Shown here piece after piece: positions 1 through 6,884 of a stretch of DNA of 15,268 bases. The stretch covers positions 1-15,268 of the forward strand of contig JBOHHE010000072.1 of assembly GCA_050700355.1 (NCBI GenBank). Reading direction: 5' to 3'. A program made the position numbers and the translations under genes. The DNA comes from GCA-003244245 sp050700355 (GTDB lineage: Bacteria > Actinomycetota > Actinomycetes > Mycobacteriales > Pseudonocardiaceae). How positions within the stretch are numbered: position 1 is the first letter of the stretch; every line of letters starts with the position of its first letter. Below the pieces are notes generated by a model, which was given only the letters and a program-made list of their open reading frames with translations, was not told the DNA's origin and ran no database searches.

Positions 1-1
1 C

Positions 2-589
2 TTCCCTAATAAGGAAGAGAAGACCAACCAGAAGAACAAACCCACCCTCCCCCCTACCCCCTCCACACCGCTGGCCGCAGTCCCCGACACCGGTGGGTCG
101 GAGGGCGGGGCACCGCTCGAGCCGAACACCGAACCCGCGCTCACCCAGGTAACCAGCGATCCGGCCCGGGACCTGGTGCGCACCCTGCGATTGCCCGACG
201 GGTCACGTCGACCTAACCGAGCCGAGCTTGCCGAGTTGCACCGGCTCACCACCCAGGCCCTGGCCCGTGGCTGGCCTCCCGCAGCGCTGCGGACACAGGC
301 ACTCGCAGGACTCAACCACGGCAAGGTCAGCGATCCAGTACGAGTGCTGCTCGCCCGCCTGGACCCCGACCGGCTACTACCAGCCGACCCCCCAGCCACT
401 CCCGAGCAGATCGCCGCAGCCAACCGCAGACTCCACGGCCGGCCGACCGTCGAGCCCGACCGCACCGATGCCCCGGCCAGCGACCACACCCGCCAGCAGG
501 CTCACGCCGCGATACGGGACCAGCTGGCTCATCGACGCCCGCTACGAGCGATGTCCTCCCCCAGCCGGTCCGGCAGTGAGGCGTCATGA
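2..589 (+). CDS. C-terminal part of an element-encoded protein (possibly a helix-turn-helix/replication-type protein)
   Basis: The frame is open from the first bases of the window to a TGA at 587-589, giving 195 visible residues, so the start lies upstream. A GTG at 176 is a possible internal start, but the preceding in-frame sequence (FPNKEEKTNQKNK, then a Pro/Thr-rich linker) looks like a coding interdomain linker. The second half, from about 175 on, is a compact charged helical region (VRTLRLPDGSRRPNRAEL, then ALARGWPPAALRTQAL). It resembles the C-terminal domains of helix-turn-helix proteins found beside integrases in actinomycete integrative elements; this is family resemblance from memory, not a search. 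The stop overlaps the integrase ATG by 4 nt (ATGA), implying translational coupling and a shared element operon. The DNA-binding N-terminus is not visible, so the function is uncertain. Confidence 0.6.
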   Translation, partial: FPNKEEKTNQKNKPTLPPTPSTPLAAVPDTGGSEGGAPLEPNTEPALTQVTSDPARDLVRTLRLPDGSRRPNRAELAELHRLTTQALARGWPPAALRTQALAGLNHGKVSDPVRVLLARLDPDRLLPADPPATPEQIAAANRRLHGRPTVEPDRTDAPASDHTRQQAHAAIRDQLAHRRPLRAMSSPSRSGSEAS

Positions 590-1965
590 ACAGCGGCGCC
601 ACCTCTTTCGACGTCCGAATCTGGAAGATCCGCACCTACACAGGCAGTCGGGGCAAGACGTACACGATCCGATGGACGGTGGCCGGGCAAGAATGGCGGG
701 ATACGTTCAAGACATACGCGCTCGCGGACAGCGCCCGGGGTGAGCTGCTGTCCGCGGCTCGCAATGGCGAGGCATTCAACGTCGCGACGGGTTATCCGAT
801 CTCGAAGAGCGCTCAGCGTGCGGACCAGAGCTGGTTCGACTTCGCATGCCGCTACGTCGATCTGAAATGGCCGAACGCGGCGGGCAACACTCGCAAGGGC
901 ATCGCGGAGACGCTCACCTCGGCCACCCCGGCCCTACTCGCCAGTGAGCGAAACCGGCCCGGTGACGAGGTGATCCGCCATGCACTGCGTGGGTGGGCCT
1001 TCAACGCCAGAACACGAGCAGCCGGGGAACCCGAAGATGAGAACCAGGCCGCGGCGATCCGCTGGCTGCGCCGCAACACGGTGCCGGTCTCCACGCTCGC
1101 TCAGCCAGCCACGCTGCGGGCGACGCTCGACCTGCTGGCGCGCAAGCTCGACGGCACCGCGGCCGCGGGCAGCACCGTCCGCCGCAAGAGGGCGGTGCTG
1201 CACAACGCGTTGGAGTACGCCGTGGAGCTGGGCGTGCTGGCCAGCAACCCGATGGCCGCGCTGAAGTGGACGGCGCCGAAGGTAACCGAAGTGGTGGACC
1301 ACCGAGTGGTGGTCAACCCGAAGCAGGCCCGCCAGCTGCTGAACGCGGTCGGCCTGCAGGGCCGCACCGGCCGCCATCTCATCGCCTTCTTCGGCGCCAT
1401 GTACTACTCGGGACTCCGGCCGGGTGAGGCAGCCAACTTACGGGAAACCTCGCTCGAGCTACCCGACAAGGAAGGCTGGGGCCAGCTGGTGTTGAGCCGT
1501 TCGGCGCCCACCACGGGCGCCAGCTGGAGCGACTCCGGCAAGCGCCGCGACGAGCGGCAGCTCAAACACCGGGCCACCGAGGACGTACGGGTAGTGCCCT
1601 GCCCACCGCAGCTCGTTCTGCTCTTCCGCGCGCACCTCACCGAGTTCGGCACGGACAGCGAAGGGCGCCTGTTCCGGGGAGCGCGCGAAGGTCAACTCTC
1701 CGAGAGCGTCTACAGCCGTGCCTGGCAGAAAGCCCGCGAGACGGTGTTCAGCGCCGCTCAGGTCGCCTCACCGCTCGCCGGCCGCCCCTACGACCTGCGG
1801 CACGCGGCCGTGTCAACCTGGCTGGGTGGTGGCGTCGAAGCGACCCGGGTAGCCGAGTGGGCCGGGCACAGCGTCGCGGTACTGCTACGGGTCTACGCCA
1901 AATGCATCGACGGCCAGGAGAACGCCGCCCGCAAGCGTGTCGAAGCGGCGCTCCGCGCCGACTGA
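586..1965 (+). CDS. int: Tyrosine-type site-specific recombinase (integrase) of an integrated element
   Basis: This 459-residue protein has the layout of actinomycete integrases: an N-terminal arm-binding-like region (residues 1-70), a core-binding domain (about 85-235) and a catalytic domain (about 240-459). Catalytic positions are visible. Arg278 lies in SGLRPGEA, Arg405-His406 in PYDLRHAA, His428 in WAGHSV, and the nucleophile Tyr437 in RVYAKC. The usual first His of the HxLRH box is Tyr402, a variant common in actinobacterial integrases. The start overlaps the upstream gene by 4 nt. The 3' end lies about 140 nt from the 3' end of a tRNA-Tyr gene, the expected place for an integrase that inserts its element into that tRNA. 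It should catalyse integration and, with an excisionase not seen here, excision. No frameshift or missing catalytic residue is seen. Confidence 0.93.
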   Translation: MNSGATSFDVRIWKIRTYTGSRGKTYTIRWTVAGQEWRDTFKTYALADSARGELLSAARNGEAFNVATGYPISKSAQRADQSWFDFACRYVDLKWPNAAGNTRKGIAETLTSATPALLASERNRPGDEVIRHALRGWAFNARTRAAGEPEDENQAAAIRWLRRNTVPVSTLAQPATLRATLDLLARKLDGTAAAGSTVRRKRAVLHNALEYAVELGVLASNPMAALKWTAPKVTEVVDHRVVVNPKQARQLLNAVGLQGRTGRHLIAFFGAMYYSGLRPGEAANLRETSLELPDKEGWGQLVLSRSAPTTGASWSDSGKRRDERQLKHRATEDVRVVPCPPQLVLLFRAHLTEFGTDSEGRLFRGAREGQLSESVYSRAWQKARETVFSAAQVASPLAGRPYDLRHAAVSTWLGGGVEATRVAEWAGHSVAVLLRVYAKCIDGQENAARKRVEAALRAD

Positions 1966-2020
1966 CATCAGACGGGTCGCGCGGAAACTTCGCCGCGTAT
2001 TCGCCGTGAACACCCGTGGA

Positions 2021-2050
2021 CGACCGGACAGGGCCGGACACCACCGGACA
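2021..2050 (+). repeat. Three 10-bp tandem direct repeats between int and the tRNA
   Basis: Three consecutive 10-mers share the last seven bases CCGGACA (2024-2030, 2034-2040, 2044-2050). Each full unit fits NNRCCGGACA. The period of exactly 10 bp places each copy on the same face of the helix. Their position between the integrase stop and the tRNA attachment site suggests arm-type integrase or excisionase binding sites. That role is inference; the repeat itself is directly visible. Confidence 0.6.
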
Positions 2051-2055
2051 CACGA

Positions 2056-2098
2056 AGATCGGCCCCCAACCGCATCGCTGCTGGTCAGGGGCCGATCT
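2056..2098. terminator. 11-bp perfect inverted repeat, possible bidirectional terminator
   Basis: AGATCGGCCCC (2056-2066) pairs perfectly with GGGGCCGATCT (2088-2098) around a 21-nt loop. It lies 91 nt after the integrase stop and only 8 nt beyond the 3' end of the minus-strand tRNA-Tyr. It could therefore end both transcripts. There is no T-tract, as is common for high-GC actinomycete terminators. An alternative is a structural element of the attachment site. Confidence 0.5.
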
Positions 2099-2106
2099 GG
2101 CTGGTG

Positions 2107-2189
2107 TGGCGGGTCAAGGATTCGAACCTTGGAAGGCATCAGCCGACGGATTTACAGTCCGCTCCCATTGGCCGCTCGGGCAACCCGCC
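2107..2189 (-). tRNA. tRNA-Tyr (anticodon GTA), likely the element's attachment site
   Basis: Read on the minus strand, a full type II cloverleaf can be folded by eye. The acceptor stem is GGCGGGT (2189-2183) with ACCCGCC (2114-2108), and the discriminator A is at 2107. The D stem is CCC/GGG. The anticodon stem is GCGGA/TCCGT with loop CTGTAAA, anticodon at 2155-2153. A variable-arm hairpin GGC-TGAT-GCC follows, and the T arm is CAAGG-TTCGAAT-CCTTG. CCA is not encoded; the next bases are CAC. The gene is intact. Its 3' end points at the integrase gene, as when an element integrates into a tRNA 3' half and restores it. SLP1 of Streptomyces is a known element using a tRNA-Tyr gene. The exact crossover cannot be set without the other end of the element. 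Confidence 0.95.
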
Positions 2190-2236
2190 CAGGCCGGACG
2201 AACCGGCCGTTGGTGAGCGTACACAGCGGCGTGCGG

Positions 2237-2264
2237 CTGACCCACTCGGGTGGACCGGTAAGGT
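2237..2264 (+). promoter_or_regulatory. Candidate promoter for yajQ-rmlA
   Basis: CTGACC (2237-2242), a 16-nt spacer, and TAAGGT (2259-2264) form a plausible housekeeping -35/-10 pair. It lies just upstream of the strong ribosome binding site GGGAGGAGG (2279-2287) of yajQ. The call rests on pattern only. Confidence 0.35.
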
Positions 2265-2292
2265 CAGCGCAGCTCATCGGGAGGAGGCCGCA

Positions 2293-2784
2293 GTGGCGGA
2301 TCCATCGTTCGACGTGGTCAGCAAGGTTGACCGGCAGGAGGTCGACAACGCGCTCAACCAGGCCGCCAAGGAGCTGTCGACCAGATTCGACTTCCGCGGC
2401 ACCGGGACGAAGATCGCCTGGACCGGCGAGGATGCCATGACGATCGAGGCCGAGACCCAGGAACGCTGCCTCGCCGCCATTGAGGTGGTGAAGAGCAAGC
2501 TGGTGAAGCGGGGTATCTCGCTGAAGTCCTTCGAGGTGGACGAGCCTGCCCTGTCAGGGAAGATCTACCGGTGCACCGGGCGCATCCTGCAGGGGATCAG
2601 CCAAGACAAGGCCAAAGAGATCGCCAAAGCGGTGCGCGACGAAAAACTCAAAGGAGTGCATGCCCAGATCCAGGGCGATCAGCTTCGCGTATCGGGTAAG
2701 AAACGTGACGATCTGCAAGCCGTCATCGCCCTGCTGAAGGGTCGCGACTTTGACGTAGCGTTGCAGTTCACCAATTATCGGTGA
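2293..2784 (+). CDS. yajQ: YajQ-family (UPF0234) nucleotide-binding protein
   Basis: The 163-residue protein has the usual YajQ length and near-signature segments: SFDVVSKVDRQEVDNAL at the N-terminus, STRFDFRGT at about 34-42, KIYRCTGRILQGISQDKAK in the middle, and a C-terminal FDVALQFTNYR. YajQ proteins are cytosolic two-domain proteins with RNA-binding-like folds. Family members have been reported to bind nucleotides, including cyclic di-GMP in Xanthomonas; the actinobacterial role is unclear. The GTG at 2293 was chosen because GGGAGGAGG sits 5 nt before it and the protein then begins VADPSFDVV as in the family. The longer in-frame extension upstream would read through the tRNA and is not real. 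The stop overlaps the next start by 4 nt (GTGA), indicating an operon with rmlA. Confidence 0.93.
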   Translation: MADPSFDVVSKVDRQEVDNALNQAAKELSTRFDFRGTGTKIAWTGEDAMTIEAETQERCLAAIEVVKSKLVKRGISLKSFEVDEPALSGKIYRCTGRILQGISQDKAKEIAKAVRDEKLKGVHAQIQGDQLRVSGKKRDDLQAVIALLKGRDFDVALQFTNYR

Positions 2785-3665
2785 AGGGGATCGTTCTCGC
2801 CGGCGGAAGTGGCAGCAGGCTTCACCCGATCACCGAGGCCGTCTCCAAACAGCTGCTGCCGGTCTATGACAAACCAATGGTGTATTACCCGCTTTCGGTG
2901 CTCATGCTGGCCGGAATCCGGGATATTTTGATCATCTCTACTCCGCTCGACCTGCCGCTGTTCCGTCGTCTGCTCGGTGACGGCAATCGACTGGGGTTAG
3001 GGCTGAGCTATGCCGAGCAGGCCCAGCCCAACGGCCTGGCTGAGGCGTTCGTCATCGGCGCGGATTTCATCGGAGAGGACTCGGTGGCCCTTGTACTGGG
3101 CGACAACATCTTCTACGGTCCCGGTTTCTCCGACACCCTACAACGGTGTGTGACCACCTTGGATGGCTGCATCCTTTTCGGATATCCAGTCAAAGATCCG
3201 CAACGCTACGGGGTCGGCGAAATCGACGTCACCGGTAAGCTGATCTCTATCGAGGAGAAGCCAGCCGCGCCGCGCTCAAACAGGGCGATCACCGGGCTGT
3301 ATTTCTACGACAATGATGTCGTCAAGATCGCCCGCACCCTCACCCCTTCTCCGCGTGGAGAACTAGAGATCACCGACGTCAATGCCCACTACCTGCGCCA
3401 TGGCCGCATACGCCTGATCGATCTGGGTCGTGGGTTCGCGTGGCTGGACACCGGAACCCACGATTCGCTGCTCGAGGCGGGCCAGTTCGTCCAGGTGCTC
3501 GAGCATCGGCAGGGCGTGCGGATCGCTTGCCTGGAGGAGATCGCGCTGCGGATGGGCTTCATCGACGCCGCTACCTGCCACGCGCTGGGCAAGGCGATGG
3601 CGAGTTCCGGCTACGGGCAATACGTCATGGAAGTCGCCCGTGACGTGGCTCACCAGGGCAACTGA
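2781..3665 (+). CDS. rmlA: Glucose-1-phosphate thymidylyltransferase
   Basis: This 294-residue cytosolic sugar nucleotidyltransferase makes dTDP-glucose from dTTP and glucose-1-phosphate, the first step to dTDP-L-rhamnose and other deoxysugars for cell wall or glycosides. The nucleotide-binding signature LAGGSGSRLHPIT is at residues 6-18, QLLPVYDKPMVYYPLS at 24-39, and the metal/sugar site GDNIFYG near 111. EEKP near 160 and LDTGTHDSLLEA near 222-233 are also family features. The length matches the RmlA family. The GTG start overlaps the yajQ stop by 4 nt, so translation is probably coupled. No other rml genes are present. The 3' end overlaps that of htpX (minus strand) by 16 nt, tail to tail. 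Confidence 0.95.
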   Translation: MKGIVLAGGSGSRLHPITEAVSKQLLPVYDKPMVYYPLSVLMLAGIRDILIISTPLDLPLFRRLLGDGNRLGLGLSYAEQAQPNGLAEAFVIGADFIGEDSVALVLGDNIFYGPGFSDTLQRCVTTLDGCILFGYPVKDPQRYGVGEIDVTGKLISIEEKPAAPRSNRAITGLYFYDNDVVKIARTLTPSPRGELEITDVNAHYLRHGRIRLIDLGRGFAWLDTGTHDSLLEAGQFVQVLEHRQGVRIACLEEIALRMGFIDAATCHALGKAMASSGYGQYVMEVARDVAHQGN

Positions 3666-4516
3666 CGCCCCGCCATGTCCTCGAGACGGCGCACCCGATC
3701 TGCGATCGGCGGGTGTGTAGAGAACAGCCGTGATACATCACCCGCGCGGAACGGGTTGGCGATCATGAGGTGGGACTGCGAGGTGAGGACGGGCTCCGGG
3801 CGAAGCGGTACTGCCTGCGTGCCGTACTCCAGCTTCCGCAACGCACTGGCCAGGGCCAAGGGGGCACCGGTGAGTTCCGCTCCGGAAACGTCGGCCTGAT
3901 ACTCCCGCGATCGGCTCACCGCCATCTGCACGATGACGGCGGCGATCGGGCCCAGCAATGCAATGAGCAGCATGGCGATCGGGTTGGGGCGATCCTCATC
4001 GCCACCACCGAAAAGTCCGGCAAATATCGCGAGGTTTGACAATGCCGTTACCATACCTGCCAACGCTCCGGCTACGGAGGAAATGAGGATGTCGCGGTTG
4101 TACACGTGTGCCAGCTCATGGCCGAGCACTCCACGCAACTCACTCTCGTTCAGCAGTTCAAGGATACCAATGGTACAGCACACCGCAGCGTGGCGGGGGT
4201 TACGACCGGTAGCGAAAGCATTGGGTGCCTGCGTCGGACTGATATAGAGCCGGGGCATCGGCTGACGCGCCGAGGTGGCGAGCTCCCGCACAATGCGATA
4301 CATTACGGGCTGCTCCGCCTCAGATACCGGTCGGGCACGCATTGCGCGCAACGCCAGCTTATCCGAATTGAAGTAGGCATAGGCATTCATTCCGACCACG
4401 AACACCAGTGCGATGAGCAAACCACCGCGGCCGAAGCGGCTGCCGATGAGCACGACCAGTGCTGACAGCCCACCCAGCAGCAGTGCGGTCTTCAGCGTGT
4501 TGACGTGCTTGTGCAC
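3650..4516 (-). CDS. htpX: M48-family membrane zinc metalloprotease HtpX
   Basis: The 288-residue protein is an integral-membrane zinc protease for quality control of damaged membrane proteins. The zinc motif HELAH is at residues 133-137, with the third ligand Glu205 in SREYQAD. Two hydrophobic N-terminal segments (about 8-25 and 31-49) precede the catalytic domain, and two more (about 146-167 and 180-200) lie inside it, as in HtpX. The C-terminus FSTHPPIADRVRRLEDMA is typical. I choose the GTG at 4516 because GGAAGG lies 9 nt before it and the protein then starts VHKHVNTLKTA, as in homologues. The TTG three codons upstream (4525) would leave no spacing to that ribosome binding site. A SigE-type promoter-like sequence lies 45 nt upstream. 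Confidence 0.93.
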   Translation of the reverse strand: MHKHVNTLKTALLLGGLSALVVLIGSRFGRGGLLIALVFVVGMNAYAYFNSDKLALRAMRARPVSEAEQPVMYRIVRELATSARQPMPRLYISPTQAPNAFATGRNPRHAAVCCTIGILELLNESELRGVLGHELAHVYNRDILISSVAGALAGMVTALSNLAIFAGLFGGGDEDRPNPIAMLLIALLGPIAAVIVQMAVSRSREYQADVSGAELTGAPLALASALRKLEYGTQAVPLRPEPVLTSQSHLMIANPFRAGDVSRLFSTHPPIADRVRRLEDMAGRQLPW

Positions 4517-4560
4517 GGCACCCAACCTTCCGTCTTCGACCGTTAGCCGTCTCAGTTAGT

Positions 4561-4588
4561 CAACGCATCTACATCGTGTCGGGTTCCC
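4561..4588 (-). promoter_or_regulatory. ECF sigma factor (SigE-type) promoter-like sequence for htpX
   Basis: On the minus strand GGGAACCC (4588-4581) is followed by 15 nt and then CGTTG (4565-4561). The core is GGAAC-N18-GTT, which fits the remembered mycobacterial SigE-type consensus GGAACyc-N15/16-sGTTg at every specified position. The -10 element lies about 45 nt before the htpX GTG. HtpX is an envelope-stress protease, so control by an ECF sigma factor makes sense. No regulator is encoded nearby; the call is pattern-based. Confidence 0.5.
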
Positions 4589-4654
4589 TACGCGCGATAA
4601 TCCACTGTGCACGAGCACCGGACACACCGGGCATGAGCGCAGGACACGCGGGAG

Positions 4655-5503
4655 TTAAGGGTGAAGTTCCAGGGTGCAGCATTTGGGGCCACCGCCGGCT
4701 AGGCGGAGTTCGGAGATGTTGACGAAAATCGGCTCGAAGCCGCGCGCGGCCACCGCGCACCCGAGATTGACCGCCTCGTGGGGCAGCACCACGTAGCGAC
4801 CGTCGGACACCCCGTTGAGACCCAGGCACGCTGCGTCATTCGCATCGGCGAGAACCGCATCGGGAAACAGGCGCGCCAGCACCCGCCGCGAGCCGGGAGA
4901 GAACGCTGCGGGGTAGTAGGCGATCAGGGGTGCGGACGGGGAATCGTCAAGCACCAGCAGGCAGGTGTCGAGGTGGTAGTAGCGGGGTTGGACCAGCCGC
5001 AACGACACCACCGGGGCACCGAGCACCTCTTGAGCCTCGGGGTGCGCGGCGCAGGAGGTGCGGAATCCGGAACCGGCCAGCAGCAGCCTGCCCGCCCACA
5101 GCAGGTCCCCCTCCCCCTCGTTCACCGCATCGGGCATGACCACGTCACCGACTCCATGGGCGGCGAACCACCGCCGGTAGTGCTCCGCCTCGGCGAACCG
5201 CTGCGGATGACGGAATCGCGCGCCCAGGACGACGCCACCGAGCACGATGCCGGCATTGGCCGCGAACACCATGTCCGGCAGGCCGGGTTGGGGGTCGATG
5301 ATCTCCACGGTGTGTCCGAGCGCGCGGTGGGTGTCGGCCAACGCGGTCCACTGCGCCATGGCCCGGGCGGTGTCCACCGGCCGGGCGGGGTCCATCCATG
5401 GATTGATCTTGTAGCTCACTGTGAAGTACTTCGGAGGGCACATCAAGTACCGGCGGGGGGTGCGCAGGCGCGGCGGTGCGGCAAGCTGCACAGCAGACGA
5501 CAT
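4655..5503 (-). CDS. ddaH: Dimethylargininase / amidinotransferase-fold guanidino-hydrolase
   Basis: This 282-residue protein belongs to the arginine deiminase/amidinotransferase superfamily. The likely reaction is hydrolysis of N(omega),N(omega)-dimethylarginine or a related guanidino compound to citrulline plus amine. Visible features are GLPDMVFAANAG (74-85), the EGEGD acidic motif (129-133), the catalytic His177 in YYHLDTC, and GGGPKC with the probable nucleophile Cys275 seven residues from the C-terminus. The adjacent Cys276 is a second candidate. The length fits bacterial DDAH. It is divergent from an Lrp/AsnC regulator, a common actinobacterial pairing. The ornithine aminotransferase gene (rocD) that often follows is absent; htpX follows instead. 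The ATG at 5503 has no clear ribosome binding site, so the mRNA may be leaderless or a slightly later start used. Confidence 0.88.
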   Translation of the reverse strand: MSSAVQLAAPPRLRTPRRYLMCPPKYFTVSYKINPWMDPARPVDTARAMAQWTALADTHRALGHTVEIIDPQPGLPDMVFAANAGIVLGGVVLGARFRHPQRFAEAEHYRRWFAAHGVGDVVMPDAVNEGEGDLLWAGRLLLAGSGFRTSCAAHPEAQEVLGAPVVSLRLVQPRYYHLDTCLLVLDDSPSAPLIAYYPAAFSPGSRRVLARLFPDAVLADANDAACLGLNGVSDGRYVVLPHEAVNLGCAVAARGFEPIFVNISELRLAGGGPKCCTLELHP

Positions 5504-5515
5504 GATTCGATGCTA

Positions 5516-5529
5516 AACAGTGCTCTGTT
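5516..5529. promoter_or_regulatory. Inverted repeat AACAG-N4-CTGTT, candidate Lrp operator
   Basis: AACAG (5516-5520), TGCT, CTGTT (5525-5529) is a perfect interrupted palindrome in the short divergent ddaH/lrp spacer, 13 nt outside the ddaH start. The spacer is visibly more A/T-rich than its surroundings (a T-run follows at 5545-5550), as Lrp/AsnC sites usually are. A role in autoregulation and ddaH control is inference from position. Confidence 0.45.
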
Positions 5530-5567
5530 CAGCTTTCAATGTGATTTTTTGCTTATCGACAGGCAGA

Positions 5568-6050
5568 ATGTTGCGTATGGATGCCCTGGACCGGCAGATC
5601 GTGGCGCGATTGGTGGCCAACGCCCGGGCCAGCTATGCGGAGATCGGTGGTGCTGTCGGGCTCTCCGCTCCTGCGGTGAAGCGTCGGGTCGACAAACTGC
5701 TCGACGCCGGTGTACTGCGCGGCTTCACCGCAGTGGTCGATCCGGGGGCGCTGGGCTGGGGCACGGACGCGTTCGTCGAGGTGCACTGCCGGAACAACGT
5801 GCCGCCCACCCGGATCCAGGCCGGGCTGGAGCCGCTGCCCGAGGTGGTGGCGGCCTACACGGTGAGCGGCGCGGCCGACGCGATCGTGCATCTGCGGGCC
5901 GGGGGCATCGCCCATCTCGAGACCGCGCTGGAACGGTTGCGGGCGGTGGACTTCGTGGACCGGACGGTGTCCACCGTGGTGCTGTCCACTCTCCTGGAGC
6001 GCACGAGCGGGGTGGAAGAGCGCCGAACTGCTACAGACTTCTCACCATGA
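5568..6050 (+). CDS. Lrp/AsnC-family transcriptional regulator
   Basis: The protein is 160 residues, a normal length for the family. The N-terminal winged helix-turn-helix covers about residues 5-65, beginning MDALDRQIVARLVANARAS with the recognition region SAPAVKRRVDKLLDAGVLRG. A C-terminal RAM-like ligand and oligomerisation domain follows (about 75-150; FVEVHCRN, VVAAYTVSGAADAIVHL). The start is either ATG 5568, with AGG four nt upstream, or ATG 5577, which gives the canonical MDALDRQ N-terminus. An upstream in-frame ATG at 5520 would run through the operator and is unlikely. It is divergent from ddaH, which it probably regulates in response to an amino acid such as arginine or a derivative. 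Its stop overlaps the next start by 4 nt (ATGA), so it is co-translated with the enoyl-CoA hydratase gene. Confidence 0.92.
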   Translation: MLRMDALDRQIVARLVANARASYAEIGGAVGLSAPAVKRRVDKLLDAGVLRGFTAVVDPGALGWGTDAFVEVHCRNNVPPTRIQAGLEPLPEVVAAYTVSGAADAIVHLRAGGIAHLETALERLRAVDFVDRTVSTVVLSTLLERTSGVEERRTATDFSP

Positions 6051-6856
6051 CTGTGTTTATCGACCAACGCGGCGGCGTCGCCGTGGTGACCGTGTCCGAT
6101 CCGGCTCGTCGCAACGCCCTGACCCTCGAGCTCTCCGACCGGCTCGCCCGGGCCGTCGCCGATTGTGACGGCGACGAATCGGTGCGCGCGATCGTGATCA
6201 CCGGTGCGCCACCGGCATTCTGCGCCGGGGGCGACCTCGGCGCGATCGCCGCCGCTGGTGAGGCAGGCTCTGCCACCGATATGTACCGCATCTACCAGGG
6301 CTTTCTCGCTGTCGCCAACGCCTCGGTCCCCACCATCGCAGCGGTCAACGGACCCGCAGTGGGCGCTGGGCTCAACCTGGCATTGGCCTGTGACCTGCGC
6401 CTGGTCGGCCCCGGAGCCCTGTTCGACGCCCGCTTTCTACAGCTGGGCATCCACCCCGGCGGAGGTATGACGTGGCTGGCGCAACGAGCCGTCGGCCCGC
6501 AGGTCGCCGCGGCGATGACGCTGTTCGGTGAGACGCTGAACGCGGTGGAGGCGGTCCGCACCGGTCTGGCCTACCGGCTGATAGACCTCGGCGACGGGGG
6601 GAAGGACCCTCGCTCGCCAGCCGCGCACGAGGCGGTAGTGACCGCCGCGGTTGACCTGGCGCGACGGACGGCGGCAGCCTCCCGTGACCTGGTGCTCGCC
6701 ACCAAGGCGACCCTACGGACCACCGCCAGGATGGCAACGCACGCCGACGCGGTGGCCCATGAGACGGGCCCACAGCTGGCCTCACTACGCTCCGATGCGT
6801 TCACCCGTGCGGTAATATCCCAGGAACTCAGATCTGGACGGCCGGGGACCAAGTAG
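6047..6856 (+). CDS. Enoyl-CoA hydratase/isomerase (crotonase) family protein
   Basis: The 269-residue crotonase-fold protein is probably cytosolic and acts on a CoA thioester, for example hydrating an enoyl-CoA in fatty-acid or amino-acid degradation. Oxyanion-hole segments are visible: PAFCAGGDLGAI near residues 57-68 and AAVNGPAVGAGLNLALACDLR near 101-121. The active-site stretch FLQLGIHPGGGMTWLAQRAVG lacks an obvious Glu at the position where classical hydratases carry the second acid. The exact reaction is therefore open; hydratase, isomerase or a lyase are possible. ATG 6047 is chosen for the MTVFIDQRGGVAVVTV start and its 4-nt overlap with the regulator. The frame stays open far upstream, but only as antisense to ddaH and out of frame with lrp. 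Confidence 0.9.
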   Translation: MTVFIDQRGGVAVVTVSDPARRNALTLELSDRLARAVADCDGDESVRAIVITGAPPAFCAGGDLGAIAAAGEAGSATDMYRIYQGFLAVANASVPTIAAVNGPAVGAGLNLALACDLRLVGPGALFDARFLQLGIHPGGGMTWLAQRAVGPQVAAAMTLFGETLNAVEAVRTGLAYRLIDLGDGGKDPRSPAAHEAVVTAAVDLARRTAAASRDLVLATKATLRTTARMATHADAVAHETGPQLASLRSDAFTRAVISQELRSGRPGTK

Positions 6857-6884
6857 CAGTCCTAAGTAAGTCTCTGAACCTTGC

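Noticed and set aside
2107..2189. tRNA-Tyr as a broken att-site remnant
   Set aside because: All stems pair and the anticodon loop is normal, so the gene looks functional.
2104..2292. N-terminal extension of YajQ through the tRNA-Tyr gene
   Set aside because: It would translate the antisense of a tRNA. GTG 2293 has a strong ribosome binding site and gives the normal family length.
4778..6046. Very long plus-strand open frame upstream of and continuous with the enoyl-CoA hydratase
   Set aside because: This part is antisense to ddaH and out of frame with lrp, is low-complexity (Arg/Gly/His-rich), and the crotonase domain begins cleanly at ATG 6047.
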